This document shows positions 1 through 7,907 of a stretch of 46,143 nt of DNA, piece after piece. Location of the stretch: assembly GCA_938015575.1 (NCBI GenBank), contig CALLPT010000157.1, positions 1 to 46,143 of the forward strand, written 5' to 3'. Under the pieces are notes generated by a model. That model did not search any database. It saw nothing but the letters and a program-made list of their open reading frames with translations, and was not told the origin of the DNA. Both the position numbers and the translations under genes were made by a program. Positions within the stretch are counted from its first letter, which is position 1. Every line of letters begins with the position of its first letter. The stretch is from an uncultured Acidimicrobiales bacterium. Lineage in GTDB: Bacteria > Actinomycetota > Acidimicrobiia > Acidimicrobiales > UBA10347.

Positions 1-1
1 C

Positions 2-295
2 GACTCGTTCCTGGCTGGCGCCCGGATCTGGCCCTCGTTCGTGCCGACCTCGCCCGACGATCCCGAGTCTGCGAACAACCGAGCCGCCTGGGGTGTCTTG
101 CGCGAGTTCGACGGGCCGATCTTGTGCTGCTTCAGTGACCAGGATCCAGTGACCGCTGGTGGCGAAGCCCCGTTTATGGCGCTACCGGGAGCGCAGGGCC
201 AACCTCATGTGACGATCGAGGGCGGCGGTCACTTCCTGCAAGAGGACAAGGGGCCCGAGATCGCACAGCTCATGATCGAGTTCATGGCCAGCTGA
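2..295 (+). CDS. haloalkane dehalogenase, C-terminal fragment (cut by window start)
   Basis: The reading frame enters from the left edge and ends at TGA 293-295, giving about 97 residues. The frame carries a GARxWPSFVPTSPDDP-type stretch, then a strand with FSDQDPVT, and GGGHFLQEDKG, which holds the catalytic histidine of alpha/beta-hydrolase haloalkane dehalogenases. These enzymes hydrolyse carbon-halogen bonds in the cytoplasm to give an alcohol and halide. The nucleophile Asp and the halide-binding Trp residues would lie upstream of the window, so activity cannot be judged. The match to the family C-terminus is close, including the QEDKG after the His. An epoxide hydrolase is the main alternative. 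Confidence 0.8.
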   Translation, partial: DSFLAGARIWPSFVPTSPDDPESANNRAAWGVLREFDGPILCCFSDQDPVTAGGEAPFMALPGAQGQPHVTIEGGGHFLQEDKGPEIAQLMIEFMAS

Positions 296-324
296 GATCT
301 CTGACGCCGCCCAGGGCGAACAAC

Positions 325-330
325 TAGCCT
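325..330 (+). promoter_or_regulatory. -10 box for dapC
   Basis: TAGCCT, 9 nt before the ATG at 340, with no Shine-Dalgarno sequence between. Confidence 0.45.
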
Positions 331-339
331 GCGGGGCGC

Positions 340-1425
340 ATGCGCACCGAGCCATTCGTTCCGCCGCCGTACCCGTTCGATCGTCTCGACGCGGTCAAAG
401 AGATCGCAGCACTCCATCCGCTCGGCATGCTCAATCTGTCGATCGGTGCGCCACACGATCCGCCGCCAGCGGTCGCGATCCAAGCGCTCGCAACGTCGGG
501 CAACGAGGCGGGCTACCCGCCCTGCGTCGGTACGCCGGCGTATCGAGATGCCGCTGCGGCGTGGCTCAATTCGATCGCTGGAACCGACATCACGGGCGCT
601 GACGCGATTGCCATCGTCGGGGCGAAGGAACTCGTTGCGGGCCTGCCGCATTGGCTGCGGCTGCGTCGTCCCGATCTCGACACGGTGCTCTACCCGGCGG
701 TGAGCTACCCGAGCTACGAGTTGGGTGCACAACTTGGCGGGTGCCGAGCCGTGCCCGTGCCGCTCGACGACCAGTGGCGGATGGATCTGTCGGCGGTTTC
801 AGCCGACGACGCCAAGCGGGCGCTGTGCCTGTGGAACGCTTCGCCCGGCAACCCAACCGGCGCGATGGACGACCTGGCCGAGCTCGCTGCATGGGGTCGG
901 GCGCACGACGTGCCGATTTTCTCCGATGAGTGCTACATCGAGTTCACGTGGGACCGTCCGGCGACCTCGATGCTCGAACACGGTTCTGAGGGTGTCGTCG
1001 CCGTCCACTCGCTGAGCAAGCGGTCCAATTTCGCCGGCGCCCGAGCAGGCTTCATCGCCGGCGATCGCGAGATCGTCGACTATCTGGGCAAGGTTCGCCA
1101 ACACGCCGGGCTACTGGTCTCCGCGCCGGTGCAGAACGCGGCGATCGCGGCCTGGGGTGACCCGGCCCACGTCGCCGACCAACGAGAGCGCTACCGCGGA
1201 CGAATGACCAAGATGATCGCTCGGCTCGCTGACATCGGCGTCGACTGTGCAATGCCGAGCGGTGGGTTCTATCTCTGGTTCCGCGACGAGACCGATGATG
1301 GTTGGGCGCTCGCCAATCGCGTCGCAACTGAGCTCGGGGTCGTTGGCACACCAGGCGAGTTCTATGGCGAGGACTGCCACGGCTGGCTGCGGCTCGCGAT
1401 GGTGCAAGATGTCGACGGGCGCTGA
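340..1425 (+). CDS. dapC: succinyldiaminopimelate aminotransferase (DapC-type)
   Basis: PLP-dependent class I/II aminotransferase of 361 residues, expected to transfer an amino group from glutamate to N-succinyl-2-amino-6-oxopimelate in lysine and peptidoglycan synthesis. The start PFVPPPYPFDRLDAVKEIAA and the closing GEFYG motif are typical of actinobacterial DapC. The fold-type I landmarks are present: SPGNPTG near residue 168, SDECYIEFTW near 195, and the Schiff-base lysine in HSLSKRSNFAG (about K227). The gene overlaps the next one by 17 nt. Substrate specificity rests on family resemblance; other succinyl-diamino acid aminotransferases are possible. Confidence 0.8.
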   Translation: MRTEPFVPPPYPFDRLDAVKEIAALHPLGMLNLSIGAPHDPPPAVAIQALATSGNEAGYPPCVGTPAYRDAAAAWLNSIAGTDITGADAIAIVGAKELVAGLPHWLRLRRPDLDTVLYPAVSYPSYELGAQLGGCRAVPVPLDDQWRMDLSAVSADDAKRALCLWNASPGNPTGAMDDLAELAAWGRAHDVPIFSDECYIEFTWDRPATSMLEHGSEGVVAVHSLSKRSNFAGARAGFIAGDREIVDYLGKVRQHAGLLVSAPVQNAAIAAWGDPAHVADQRERYRGRMTKMIARLADIGVDCAMPSGGFYLWFRDETDDGWALANRVATELGVVGTPGEFYGEDCHGWLRLAMVQDVDGR

Positions 1426-2584
1426 CGGCTCCCTTTCCAAGGAACGGGTCGAGCGACTCGGTGCAGGTTGGCACGACGAGCCGACCCGATCTTCCTCCCT
1501 GCATGCCGATGCCTATGTCCAACCCGAGTGGTTTGCTGCTGACCAGGAAGAGATTGTCCGTCGCACCTGGCAGTGGGTCTGCCATGGCGAGAAGCTCCGG
1601 GCACCCGGCAGCTTCATGACCGAGCTGATTGGCGAGATGCCAATCGTCATCGTGCGCGGTGGGGAACAAGGTGAACCCGGTGAGCTACGAGCGTTCTACA
1701 ACGTGTGCAAGCACCGGGCCCACGAACTCTTGTCGGGGGAGGGCACGACCCGCAACATTGTGTGTCCGTATCACGCATGGAGCTACGACCTGGGTGGGCA
1801 ACTGCGATCGGCTCGCCACACCAAGCATCTGGTCGACTTCGAAACCGAGTCCATCTGTCTCGACCAGGTACAGGTCACCGAGTTCGGCGGGTTCGTCTGG
1901 GTCAATCTCGATCCGGCAGCGCCACCGTTGCCCGAACAGTCCGGTGATCTCGGCGCCGAGATCGCGCACTGGGCGCCCGATGTCGAACAGCTGACGTTCG
2001 CACACCGTCTCACCTACGACATCAACTCGAACTGGAAGAACGTCATCGACAACTTCCTCGAGTGCTACCACTGCCATGTCGCCCACCAAGATTTCGTCTC
2101 GCTAGTCGACATGGACACCTACTCGGTCACCACCCACGGCATCTACTCGAGCCATATGGCCGAGGCTGGTCGCAGCGACGAGAACTCGGCCTATGACGTC
2201 TCCGAAGCGACGGTGCGCGATCACGCGGTCTGGTGGCTGTGGCCGAACACCTGCATGATGCGGTACCCGGGCCGCGGCAATTTCATCGTGCTCAAGGTCA
2301 TCCCGATCGGACCCGAGCGGACCCTGGAGACCTACGACTTCTTCCTCGAAACTTCGGAGCCGAACGAGGCGGAACTCGAATCGATTCGTTACCTCGACGA
2401 GGTGTTGCAGGTCGAGGACATCAACCTCGTCGAGAGCGTCCAACGGGGCATGCGCACGCCGGCGTTCGAGAGCGGTCGCATCGTGGTCGACCCCCAAGGC
2501 TCCGGCTTGTCCGAGCACGGGCTGCATCACTTTCACGGACTCGTCCTCGACGCCTATCGACGCGCCACGAAAGGGAGCTCATGA
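1409..2584 (+). CDS. Rieske non-heme iron oxygenase, alpha subunit (glycine betaine/choline monooxygenase-like)
   Basis: 391 residues from the ATG at 1409, inside the end of dapC. The Rieske [2Fe-2S] ligands are C100, H102, C119 and H122 (YNVCKHRAH and CPYHAW). The mononuclear iron site follows in FLECYHCHVAH (H220, H225). The spacing and the NWKNVIDNFLECYHCHVAH context resemble GbcA/CntA/stachydrine-type enzymes that oxidise N-methyl groups of quaternary amines, rather than two-subunit ring dioxygenases; no beta subunit is adjacent. It needs an external reductase, and none is seen here. Its stop overlaps the next start as ATGA, so the SDR is probably translated with it. Substrate is inferred. 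Confidence 0.82.
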   Translation: MSTGADGSLSKERVERLGAGWHDEPTRSSSLHADAYVQPEWFAADQEEIVRRTWQWVCHGEKLRAPGSFMTELIGEMPIVIVRGGEQGEPGELRAFYNVCKHRAHELLSGEGTTRNIVCPYHAWSYDLGGQLRSARHTKHLVDFETESICLDQVQVTEFGGFVWVNLDPAAPPLPEQSGDLGAEIAHWAPDVEQLTFAHRLTYDINSNWKNVIDNFLECYHCHVAHQDFVSLVDMDTYSVTTHGIYSSHMAEAGRSDENSAYDVSEATVRDHAVWWLWPNTCMMRYPGRGNFIVLKVIPIGPERTLETYDFFLETSEPNEAELESIRYLDEVLQVEDINLVESVQRGMRTPAFESGRIVVDPQGSGLSEHGLHHFHGLVLDAYRRATKGSS

Positions 2585-3363
2585 TGGGAACACTTGACGG
2601 CCGAGTCGCGATCGTGACTGGTGGACGCGGCGGCGTCGGCCGGGCCGTCTGCGCACGATTTGTCGACGAAGGCGCTCGAGTGTTCGCCGCCGACCTGACC
2701 GACGCGGGTTCCGTCGGTGCCGAACCGGCCCCGGGTGAATTCTTGGCGTTCGACGTCACGTCGGAAGACGCGGTGCGCAGCGGCATGGCGCACATCGAGG
2801 CCGACGTCGGACATCTTGACATCGTCGTCAACGCGGCCGGGATCGAGATCGAAAAGACCATCGAGGAAACGTCGCTCGATGACTGGAACCGGATCTTTGC
2901 GATCAATGTCACCGGCACGTTCTTGACGTCGAAGCATGCGCTACCGCTGCTGCGGCGGTCACCAGCCCGCGACCGCGCGGGTGCCTCGATCGTCAACTTC
3001 GGTTCCTATGACGGGTTCATCGCCGACCCCGGCCTGGCCGCGTATTGCGCTACCAAAGGAGCCGTGCACGCGCTCACCCGTGCCATGGCGTGTGACCACG
3101 GTGCCGAAGGCATTCGCGTCAACGCGATCTGTCCCGGCTATGTCGACACGCCGATGCTCGGATCGTTCTTCGGTGACGCCGACGACGAGGCGGCGGTTCG
3201 GGCCGAGGCGGCGGCTGTGCATCCGTTGCGCACGATTGGCACGCCCACCGACATCGCCAATCTGGTGCACTGGCTTGCGTCTGATGAAGCCCGCTACGCC
3301 CACGGACAACTCTGGGTGATCGACGGCGGGCTGTCCGCCCAGGTGCAGCAGATGCGGCTGTAG
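2581..3363 (+). CDS. SDR family NAD(P)-dependent oxidoreductase
   Basis: 260 residues, classical short-chain dehydrogenase. It shows the nucleotide-binding TGGRGGVGRA, the NAAG motif (NVVNAAGIEIEK region), an S-Y-K active site with YCATKGA, and the PGYVDTP loop. The ATG at 2581 overlaps the Rieske gene stop, suggesting translational coupling and a shared pathway, perhaps oxidation of the alcohol or aldehyde released by that oxygenase. The second ATG at 2584 is equally usable. The substrate cannot be read from the sequence. Confidence 0.85.
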   Translation: MMGTLDGRVAIVTGGRGGVGRAVCARFVDEGARVFAADLTDAGSVGAEPAPGEFLAFDVTSEDAVRSGMAHIEADVGHLDIVVNAAGIEIEKTIEETSLDDWNRIFAINVTGTFLTSKHALPLLRRSPARDRAGASIVNFGSYDGFIADPGLAAYCATKGAVHALTRAMACDHGAEGIRVNAICPGYVDTPMLGSFFGDADDEAAVRAEAAAVHPLRTIGTPTDIANLVHWLASDEARYAHGQLWVIDGGLSAQVQQMRL

Positions 3364-3369
3364 CTCGCG

Positions 3370-3921
3370 CTAGGCGATGCGTTCGCCGGCGGCATTAGCC
3401 GGCGCGTGCTGCGCGTCTTCTTCGCTGAACGGCTGGGTCCAGCAGGCGAACTCGAGCATGACGCCGTCGGGATCCCAGAAATACACCGAGCGCACGTACA
3501 CCCCGTCGTGCATGTCCACCGCGACCGTCGACGGGCTGTTGTCGTGGTTCAACACGTGGCCGATCTCGACACCCTTGGATTGCAACCGCTCGACGTACTC
3601 ATCGAACTTGTCCACGGGAACGCTGAACGCGAGATGGTTCATGGACCCGTGGGCCGTGCGCAGATCGCCCTGCCCGGGAAGCCCCTCAGGGCTCGCGATC
3701 CCGGGAGCTCGTTCGGGCGCGTCGGGGAACCAGAAGAAGGCAACACAATCGCCGTTGCCGCAGTCGAAGAAGAAGTGCTGTGCGCCACCAGGAAGCTCGA
3801 GCGTCTTCACCAACGGCATGCCGAGTGTGTCGCGGTAGAACTCGACGGTGCGAGCCATGTCACTACTGACGAGCGCCACATGGTTGACGCCCTGGAAGTC
3901 GAAGTCGGGATTCGTCGCCAT
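3370..3921 (-). CDS. VOC family (glyoxalase/extradiol dioxygenase-like) protein
   Basis: 183 residues with two beta-alpha-beta-beta-beta modules of the vicinal oxygen chelate fold: module one from VNHVALVSSDMARTVEFYRD, module two from MNHLAFSVPVDKFDEYVERL. Possible metal ligands are the His of VNHVA, the His of MNHLA and the Glu of MLEFACW. An insertion around residues 60-85 (FPDAPERAPG...) carries DFWFP-like residues seen in many uncharacterised actinobacterial VOC proteins. It converges on the SDR gene, 6 bp from its stop. The reaction is unknown; glyoxalase, dioxygenase and isomerase are all possible. Confidence 0.75.
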   Translation of the reverse strand: MATNPDFDFQGVNHVALVSSDMARTVEFYRDTLGMPLVKTLELPGGAQHFFFDCGNGDCVAFFWFPDAPERAPGIASPEGLPGQGDLRTAHGSMNHLAFSVPVDKFDEYVERLQSKGVEIGHVLNHDNSPSTVAVDMHDGVYVRSVYFWDPDGVMLEFACWTQPFSEEDAQHAPANAAGERIA

Positions 3922-3927
3922 CCCCGA

Positions 3928-3933
3928 ACCGTA
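3928..3933 (-). promoter_or_regulatory. -10 box for the VOC gene
   Basis: TACGGT on the minus strand, 6 nt before the ATG at 3921. Confidence 0.45.
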
Positions 3934-3955
3934 GACGGCAGCTCGTCGCTCGTCG

Positions 3956-4915
3956 CTAGTAACGCAACGTCACGGTGCGGTGGTGCTCGCCGAACATCGC
4001 GGCGTTCGGGCCGAGAACTGCCTCGGACCACAGTCGGTAGTCGAGTCCCGGCGAGGGCACCTCGACGTTGCGTTGGCGCAGTGCACGACGCAACTCGGCG
4101 CCAGCAAAGACCGTTGCCCAACGCAGTGCATGTTCGTGGGGGGAATCAGCGGCGATCAGTTGCTGGGCGTCGATGGCGGCAGCCAGATCGGCCTGGTACA
4201 CCAGGATGCCCAGGTGCCGAAGCACCCGCGGGAGCATGTAGTCGGGGTACACGGGAAAATCGTCGTAGCCGTGAAAGCCGCCGGCGTCCCACCCGGCGCC
4301 GGCCGCCATGATGGCCGCGGCCAGGTGCGAGAGCTTGTCGAACGGCAACGTCCCTGCCGCGGTGTCCGGCCGGTCCTGATACGCGGGCATCGTGTCAGAC
4401 AATGCGGCCGCGATACGCACACCGTCGCGGCCCATCGCGTCGACGAGGTTGCGAGCCGACCCGTCCCAACGGTCCGTGATCGTTGTGGCGACGCGCCGAA
4501 GCAGGTCGACGCGTTCGGGGATCATCTGCAAGGTCCCCTGTCCAGCGAAGAGCTCCGCTCCTTCGCTGTCGCCGAGGTTCGCGAATCGAGCCAGGTCGAG
4601 CCCATCGTCTTCGAGCGTCTTGGTGAACACGGCGAAGATGCCGGGCGCATCGTCGAGCCACTGCCCGTCGAGTTCGCAGTGCCACATCTGCTCGCCATCA
4701 GGCGGCCACAAGCACGCGAGCACCGAGACCGAAAGCGTCACGTAGTCGAACCACCATGACTCGTCGCGCTCGGGCGGTGTGCCGGGATAGTCGAACGTCG
4801 GCAACGGAAACGTGTCGTCCTTCCACATGTCGGCGACGCGAGCGATTGCAGCATCGTCGACGGCGACGCCCCACGAGGTTGGGGGGCGTTGCTGTTCGAG
4901 ATCTACGAAGTCCAC
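3956..4915 (-). CDS. queuosine salvage protein (DUF2419 / Qng1 family nucleotide N-glycosylase)
   Basis: 319 residues from a GTG at 4915. The frame stays open further upstream, but that part overlaps the divergent SRPBCC gene, and TACGGT sits 6 nt before this GTG. Family landmarks in order: WWFDYVTL followed by LACLWP, a GxGTLQMIPERVDLLRR segment, a DKLSHLAAAIMA helix, then DDFPVYPDYMLPRVLRHLGIL and DYRLW near the C-terminus. Members hydrolyse queuosine 5'-monophosphate to release queuine for tRNA modification. No tgt or other queuosine gene lies in the window. The family call is made by eye from these blocks; activity is inferred. Confidence 0.72.
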   Translation of the reverse strand: MDFVDLEQQRPPTSWGVAVDDAAIARVADMWKDDTFPLPTFDYPGTPPERDESWWFDYVTLSVSVLACLWPPDGEQMWHCELDGQWLDDAPGIFAVFTKTLEDDGLDLARFANLGDSEGAELFAGQGTLQMIPERVDLLRRVATTITDRWDGSARNLVDAMGRDGVRIAAALSDTMPAYQDRPDTAAGTLPFDKLSHLAAAIMAAGAGWDAGGFHGYDDFPVYPDYMLPRVLRHLGILVYQADLAAAIDAQQLIAADSPHEHALRWATVFAGAELRRALRQRNVEVPSPGLDYRLWSEAVLGPNAAMFGEHHRTVTLRY

Positions 4916-4921
4916 GGCCGA

Positions 4922-4927
4922 ACCGTA
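4922..4927 (-). promoter_or_regulatory. -10 box for the queuosine salvage gene
   Basis: TACGGT on the minus strand, 6 nt before the GTG at 4915. It supports that start over longer upstream reading. Confidence 0.45.
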
Positions 4928-4960
4928 CCGGCCCCTCGTAGTCGCGTGGGGCGCCGCGGC

Positions 4961-4966
4961 TAGCGT
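4961..4966 (+). promoter_or_regulatory. -10 box for the SRPBCC gene
   Basis: TAGCGT, 6 nt before the ATG at 4973. Confidence 0.45.
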
Positions 4967-4972
4967 TTGGCC

Positions 4973-5425
4973 ATGATTCGACACCTCGAAGTTTCCCGTG
5001 ACATTGCCGCATCGCCCGAGGCGGTCTACGACGCAATCGCTGATGTGACACGTATGGGGGAGTGGTCTCCGGAATGCCACACATGTGAGTGGGTCGAAGG
5101 CGCAACCGGCCCCGAGGTCGGCGCCCAGTTCATGGGCCACAACGCCAACAACGGTGCGGAGTGGTCGATCGTGAACACGGTTACGGCCGCGGATCGAGGC
5201 AAGCGCTTCGCCTTTGACTGCACGAGCCGTGACTTCCATTTCGCCACGTGGGCCTATGAGTTCGAGGCGACCGACGGCGGATGCCGAGTGACCGAGATTT
5301 GGGACGACCTGCGTCCAGACGAGGTGATCAACCGCCCTTCGATCTCTGGTGTCGAAGACCGAGCCGAGTTCAATCGCCAGTCGATGGCAACCACGCTCGA
5401 ACGCGTGGCGGCCGCCGTCGAGTAG
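4973..5425 (+). CDS. SRPBCC (START/Bet v1-like) family protein
   Basis: 150 residues with the N-terminal strand HLEVSRDIAASPEAVYDAIADVTRMGEWSPE, typical of polyketide-cyclase/dehydrase-like proteins. GxxFxGHNxNNGAEW follows, then a long C-terminal helix (FNRQSMATTLERVAAAVE). The fold makes a hydrophobic ligand cavity. No catalytic residues can be assigned. It resembles the SRPBCC half of the nitroreductase fusion at 10947 (shared ...EEFMGARWD/GAKFIGSNK-like pattern), so the two may bind related ligands. A CMD-like gene starts 2 nt after its stop, indicating one transcript. Confidence 0.8.
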   Translation: MIRHLEVSRDIAASPEAVYDAIADVTRMGEWSPECHTCEWVEGATGPEVGAQFMGHNANNGAEWSIVNTVTAADRGKRFAFDCTSRDFHFATWAYEFEATDGGCRVTEIWDDLRPDEVINRPSISGVEDRAEFNRQSMATTLERVAAAVE

Positions 5426-5427
5426 CC

Positions 5428-6111
5428 GTGCCGCGTACCCGACAGGTCGCGCGAGACGACGCGCATCCTCGAGCCCAACAGCTGTACTCGTTGCTCTTCG
5501 GGTCGCGCGATCCGGTCGCCGAACCCGGTACCGAAACCGGCACGCCCGGCAACTGGTGGACGGTCACGGCGGCAGTCCCTGACCTGTTCGATCACATCGT
5601 CGACGGCTTCGCCTTTTACCGATCGCCGGAGCGGGTTCTCGATCCGCAACTGCGTGAGCTCGGCCAAACCCGCACTGGCTATACGCGCGGCAGCCAGTTC
5701 GTGTTCTCTCAGCACTGCAAGGCCGCCAGGTCGGTCGGGTTGAGCGAGGCGAAGATCGACGCGATCCGCCACTGGAGCGTGAGCGACGTCTACTCGCCGA
5801 TCGAGCGGGCCGTGCTGGCCTATACCGACTGCCTGGTGCTCCAAGGTGGTCGAGTGCCCGACGGTGTCTTCGACGCGCTGCGAGACGAGCTCAGCGAAGA
5901 AGCGATCCTCGAACTGACCTACATCGTCTGCACCTATGACATGCACGCCACCATGACCAAAGCGCTGCGCATGGAGTTCGACGATGTCGACGATCGCATC
6001 GTCGAGGTTCCTGCTCCGCCCTCGACCGAGCAGGGCGCGGGCGTCGACGCGATGGCCGTCGTCGATGGAGCGAGCGTTGATGGAGCGAGCGTTGATGGAG
6101 CGAACGACTGA
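5428..6111 (+). CDS. carboxymuconolactone decarboxylase-like (AhpD-fold) protein
   Basis: 227 residues from a GTG 2 nt after the upstream stop. The AhpD-like core has GSQFVFSQHCKAARSVGLSEAKI (H96, C97), followed by a helix with SPIERAVLAYTDCLV and a C-terminal helix pair. AhpD peroxidase proteins have a CxxC pair; here only one Cys is in place, so a thiol peroxidase role is doubtful, and the CMD type with a conserved His is the better match. The tail carries a short tandem repeat DGASV-DGASV-DGAND. Function is probably a small-molecule decarboxylase or hydrolase, unspecified. Confidence 0.75.
   Translation: MPRTRQVARDDAHPRAQQLYSLLFGSRDPVAEPGTETGTPGNWWTVTAAVPDLFDHIVDGFAFYRSPERVLDPQLRELGQTRTGYTRGSQFVFSQHCKAARSVGLSEAKIDAIRHWSVSDVYSPIERAVLAYTDCLVLQGGRVPDGVFDALRDELSEEAILELTYIVCTYDMHATMTKALRMEFDDVDDRIVEVPAPPSTEQGAGVDAMAVVDGASVDGASVDGAND
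6064..6108 (+). repeat. 15-bp coding tandem repeat
   Basis: Two exact copies of GATGGAGCGAGCGTT (6064-6078, 6079-6093) and a third diverged copy (6094-6108) end the CMD-like gene. Each unit encodes DGASV or DGAND, so copy-number change would keep frame. Confidence 0.9.
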
Positions 6112-6112
6112 C

Positions 6113-6991
6113 CTAGTCGAGTGTCACCGCAGCGGGGCTGACGGCGAGGCCGGCGACCTCGGTCTCCAGCACGAACACGGCACCGGCCCGGTCCGTGGGT
6201 GCTCCCTCGGAGCCCGAGACGATGTAGAGCTGGCGAAGATCATCGCCACCAAAACACACGCTCGTGCACATGGGGAGCGGGATATCAACAAAGGTGCGCA
6301 CCGCGCCGGTTGACTCGAGGACCGCGACACCACCGCCGCCTGCAGCGAGCGCAACCCAAACCGTTCCGTCCTCGCTCACGACGAGCCCATCAGGTACACC
6401 CCGGTCGAGTTCGGCGAAGACCGTCTTCGGCCCGAGCGTGCCGTCCTCGAGCACGTCGTAACGCATGACGGCCCGGCGAGTTGAGTCGGCGTGATAGAGC
6501 GTGGCGCTGTCGGGTGAGAAGCCGAGCCCGTTCGTCAACAGGATCTCGTGGCCAACGACCTGGGAGGTGCCATCGGTGTCGATCATCCAGAGCGCGCCGG
6601 GCACTTGACCGGCATTGTCTGCGAAGGGGCTGGCCCGAAGCTCGCCCACGTAGATGCGACCGGCCGCGTCGGTGGTTAGGTCGTTGAACCCGACCTGTCC
6701 GAATTCTTCGGCTTGCGTCAGGAGCGCGATCGAGTCACCACCGTCGAAGGGCTTGAACGCGACGTTGCGTCCGCTCACGATCATCCCTTCGCCATTGGCG
6801 TGCAGCGCCATGCCGCCGATACCGCGCCGATGCTCCAGCACCGTCGAGACCTCGCCGTGCGGCGTGACGGCGTAGACACCACCACCCTGCACATCGCTGA
6901 ACAGAAGACCACGATCGGGGTGCCAGACCGGACCCTCGATCAGGCCATATCCCTCGGTCAGTTTCTCAAGAGCCATAGTCGAGTCTGTCAC
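6113..6991 (-). CDS. SMP-30/gluconolactonase/LRE family protein
   Basis: 292 residues forming a six-bladed propeller. The divalent-metal residues of the family are visible: Glu in LIEGPVWHP, Asn in FNDLTTDAAGRIYVG, Asn in LTNGLGFSPD and Asp in VPDGLVVSEDG. These enzymes hydrolyse sugar or other lactones to hydroxy acids. The GTG at 6991 is used; an internal ATG at 6976 (MALEKL) is an alternative, and neither has a clear ribosome site. The gene converges on the CMD-like gene with 1 bp between stops. The lactone substrate is unknown. Confidence 0.8.
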   Translation of the reverse strand: MTDSTMALEKLTEGYGLIEGPVWHPDRGLLFSDVQGGGVYAVTPHGEVSTVLEHRRGIGGMALHANGEGMIVSGRNVAFKPFDGGDSIALLTQAEEFGQVGFNDLTTDAAGRIYVGELRASPFADNAGQVPGALWMIDTDGTSQVVGHEILLTNGLGFSPDSATLYHADSTRRAVMRYDVLEDGTLGPKTVFAELDRGVPDGLVVSEDGTVWVALAAGGGGVAVLESTGAVRTFVDIPLPMCTSVCFGGDDLRQLYIVSGSEGAPTDRAGAVFVLETEVAGLAVSPAAVTLD

Positions 6992-7058
6992 TCACCGACG
7001 AGGCCAACATCAGTCGACGAGAACGCACCGCTGCTCGGTGTTCGGCGCGCGGCCTGCG

Positions 7059-7799
7059 TTACAACGCGGTCATGCCGCCATCGACAACGAACTCGCACCC
7101 GGTGCAATAGCTGGCATCGTCGCTGGCGAGAAACAGTGCCATGTTCGCGACCTCGAGCGCCGAAGCGGTCCGCCCCATCGGCACGAACTGGTTCACGGTT
7201 CGCTCACTGTCCTGGCCGTCGAGGACCGCGTTGTTGAGCATCTCCGTGTCGATCAATCCCGGGTGAATCGAGTTGACGCGAACGTTGCGCCGGCCGTTCT
7301 CGACCGCGGCTGCTTTGGTCATGCCGCGCACCGCCCACTTCGACGTGAAGTAGGCAAACGCGTTAACGCCGCCCTGCATGCCGGCGACCGAAGAGATGTT
7401 CACGATGGAACCGCTTCCGGCGTCGCGCATGTGTGGCGACACGGCGCGCATGCCCAAAAAGACGCCGGTGCAGTTGATGTCCATCACGCGGTTGAAGTCG
7501 TCGACGTCGATCTCGAAGTGGCGGCCGTGGGTATAGATGCCGGCATTGTTCACGAGCACGTCGATCCGGCCGTGTGTCGCGACGACCTCGTCGATGATCG
7601 ATGACCAGGCGGCCTCGTCACGCACATCGAGACTCCGATACGTGCCCCCCATCTCGCCGGCAACGGCTTCGCCTTCGGCATCGAGCACGTCGGTCAGCCA
7701 AACGGTTCCGCCTTCGGCGCCAAACAGGCGGGCCTCGGCCTCGCCTTGGCCGCGAGCAGCACCAGTGATCACACAGACTTTGTCATCGAGTCGTCCCAT
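7059..7799 (-). CDS. SDR family NAD(P)-dependent oxidoreductase
   Basis: 246 residues, classical SDR: TGAARGQGEAEARL cofactor loop, NNAGIYTHG, Ser before YFTSKWAVRG and a HPGLIDTEM loop. The Gly-Gln-Gly variant of the TGxxxGxG motif is shared with cyclopentanol and 3-alpha-hydroxysteroid-like dehydrogenases. The start is the ATG at 7799. A longer frame to 7835 exists but has less family resemblance. It is divergent from another SDR at 7908. Confidence 0.85.
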   Translation of the reverse strand: MGRLDDKVCVITGAARGQGEAEARLFGAEGGTVWLTDVLDAEGEAVAGEMGGTYRSLDVRDEAAWSSIIDEVVATHGRIDVLVNNAGIYTHGRHFEIDVDDFNRVMDINCTGVFLGMRAVSPHMRDAGSGSIVNISSVAGMQGGVNAFAYFTSKWAVRGMTKAAAVENGRRNVRVNSIHPGLIDTEMLNNAVLDGQDSERTVNQFVPMGRTASALEVANMALFLASDDASYCTGCEFVVDGGMTAL

Positions 7800-7894
7800 A
7801 ACCCGATCATGGGGCGTGACGTGTCGATCATCCAAGGCTGATCGCTGGATCCACGAGACATCCGTCGCTGATCCGAACCGTGGCGGGCGAGTCG

Positions 7895-7900
7895 TAGTCT
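7895..7900 (+). promoter_or_regulatory. -10 box for the SDR at 7908
   Basis: TAGTCT, 7 nt before the ATG at 7908. Confidence 0.45.
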
Positions 7901-7907
7901 GCGGTGC

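Noticed and set aside
5428-6111. An AhpD-type thiol peroxidase
   Set aside because: Only one Cys is at the active helix; the CxxC pair needed for alkylhydroperoxidase action is missing.
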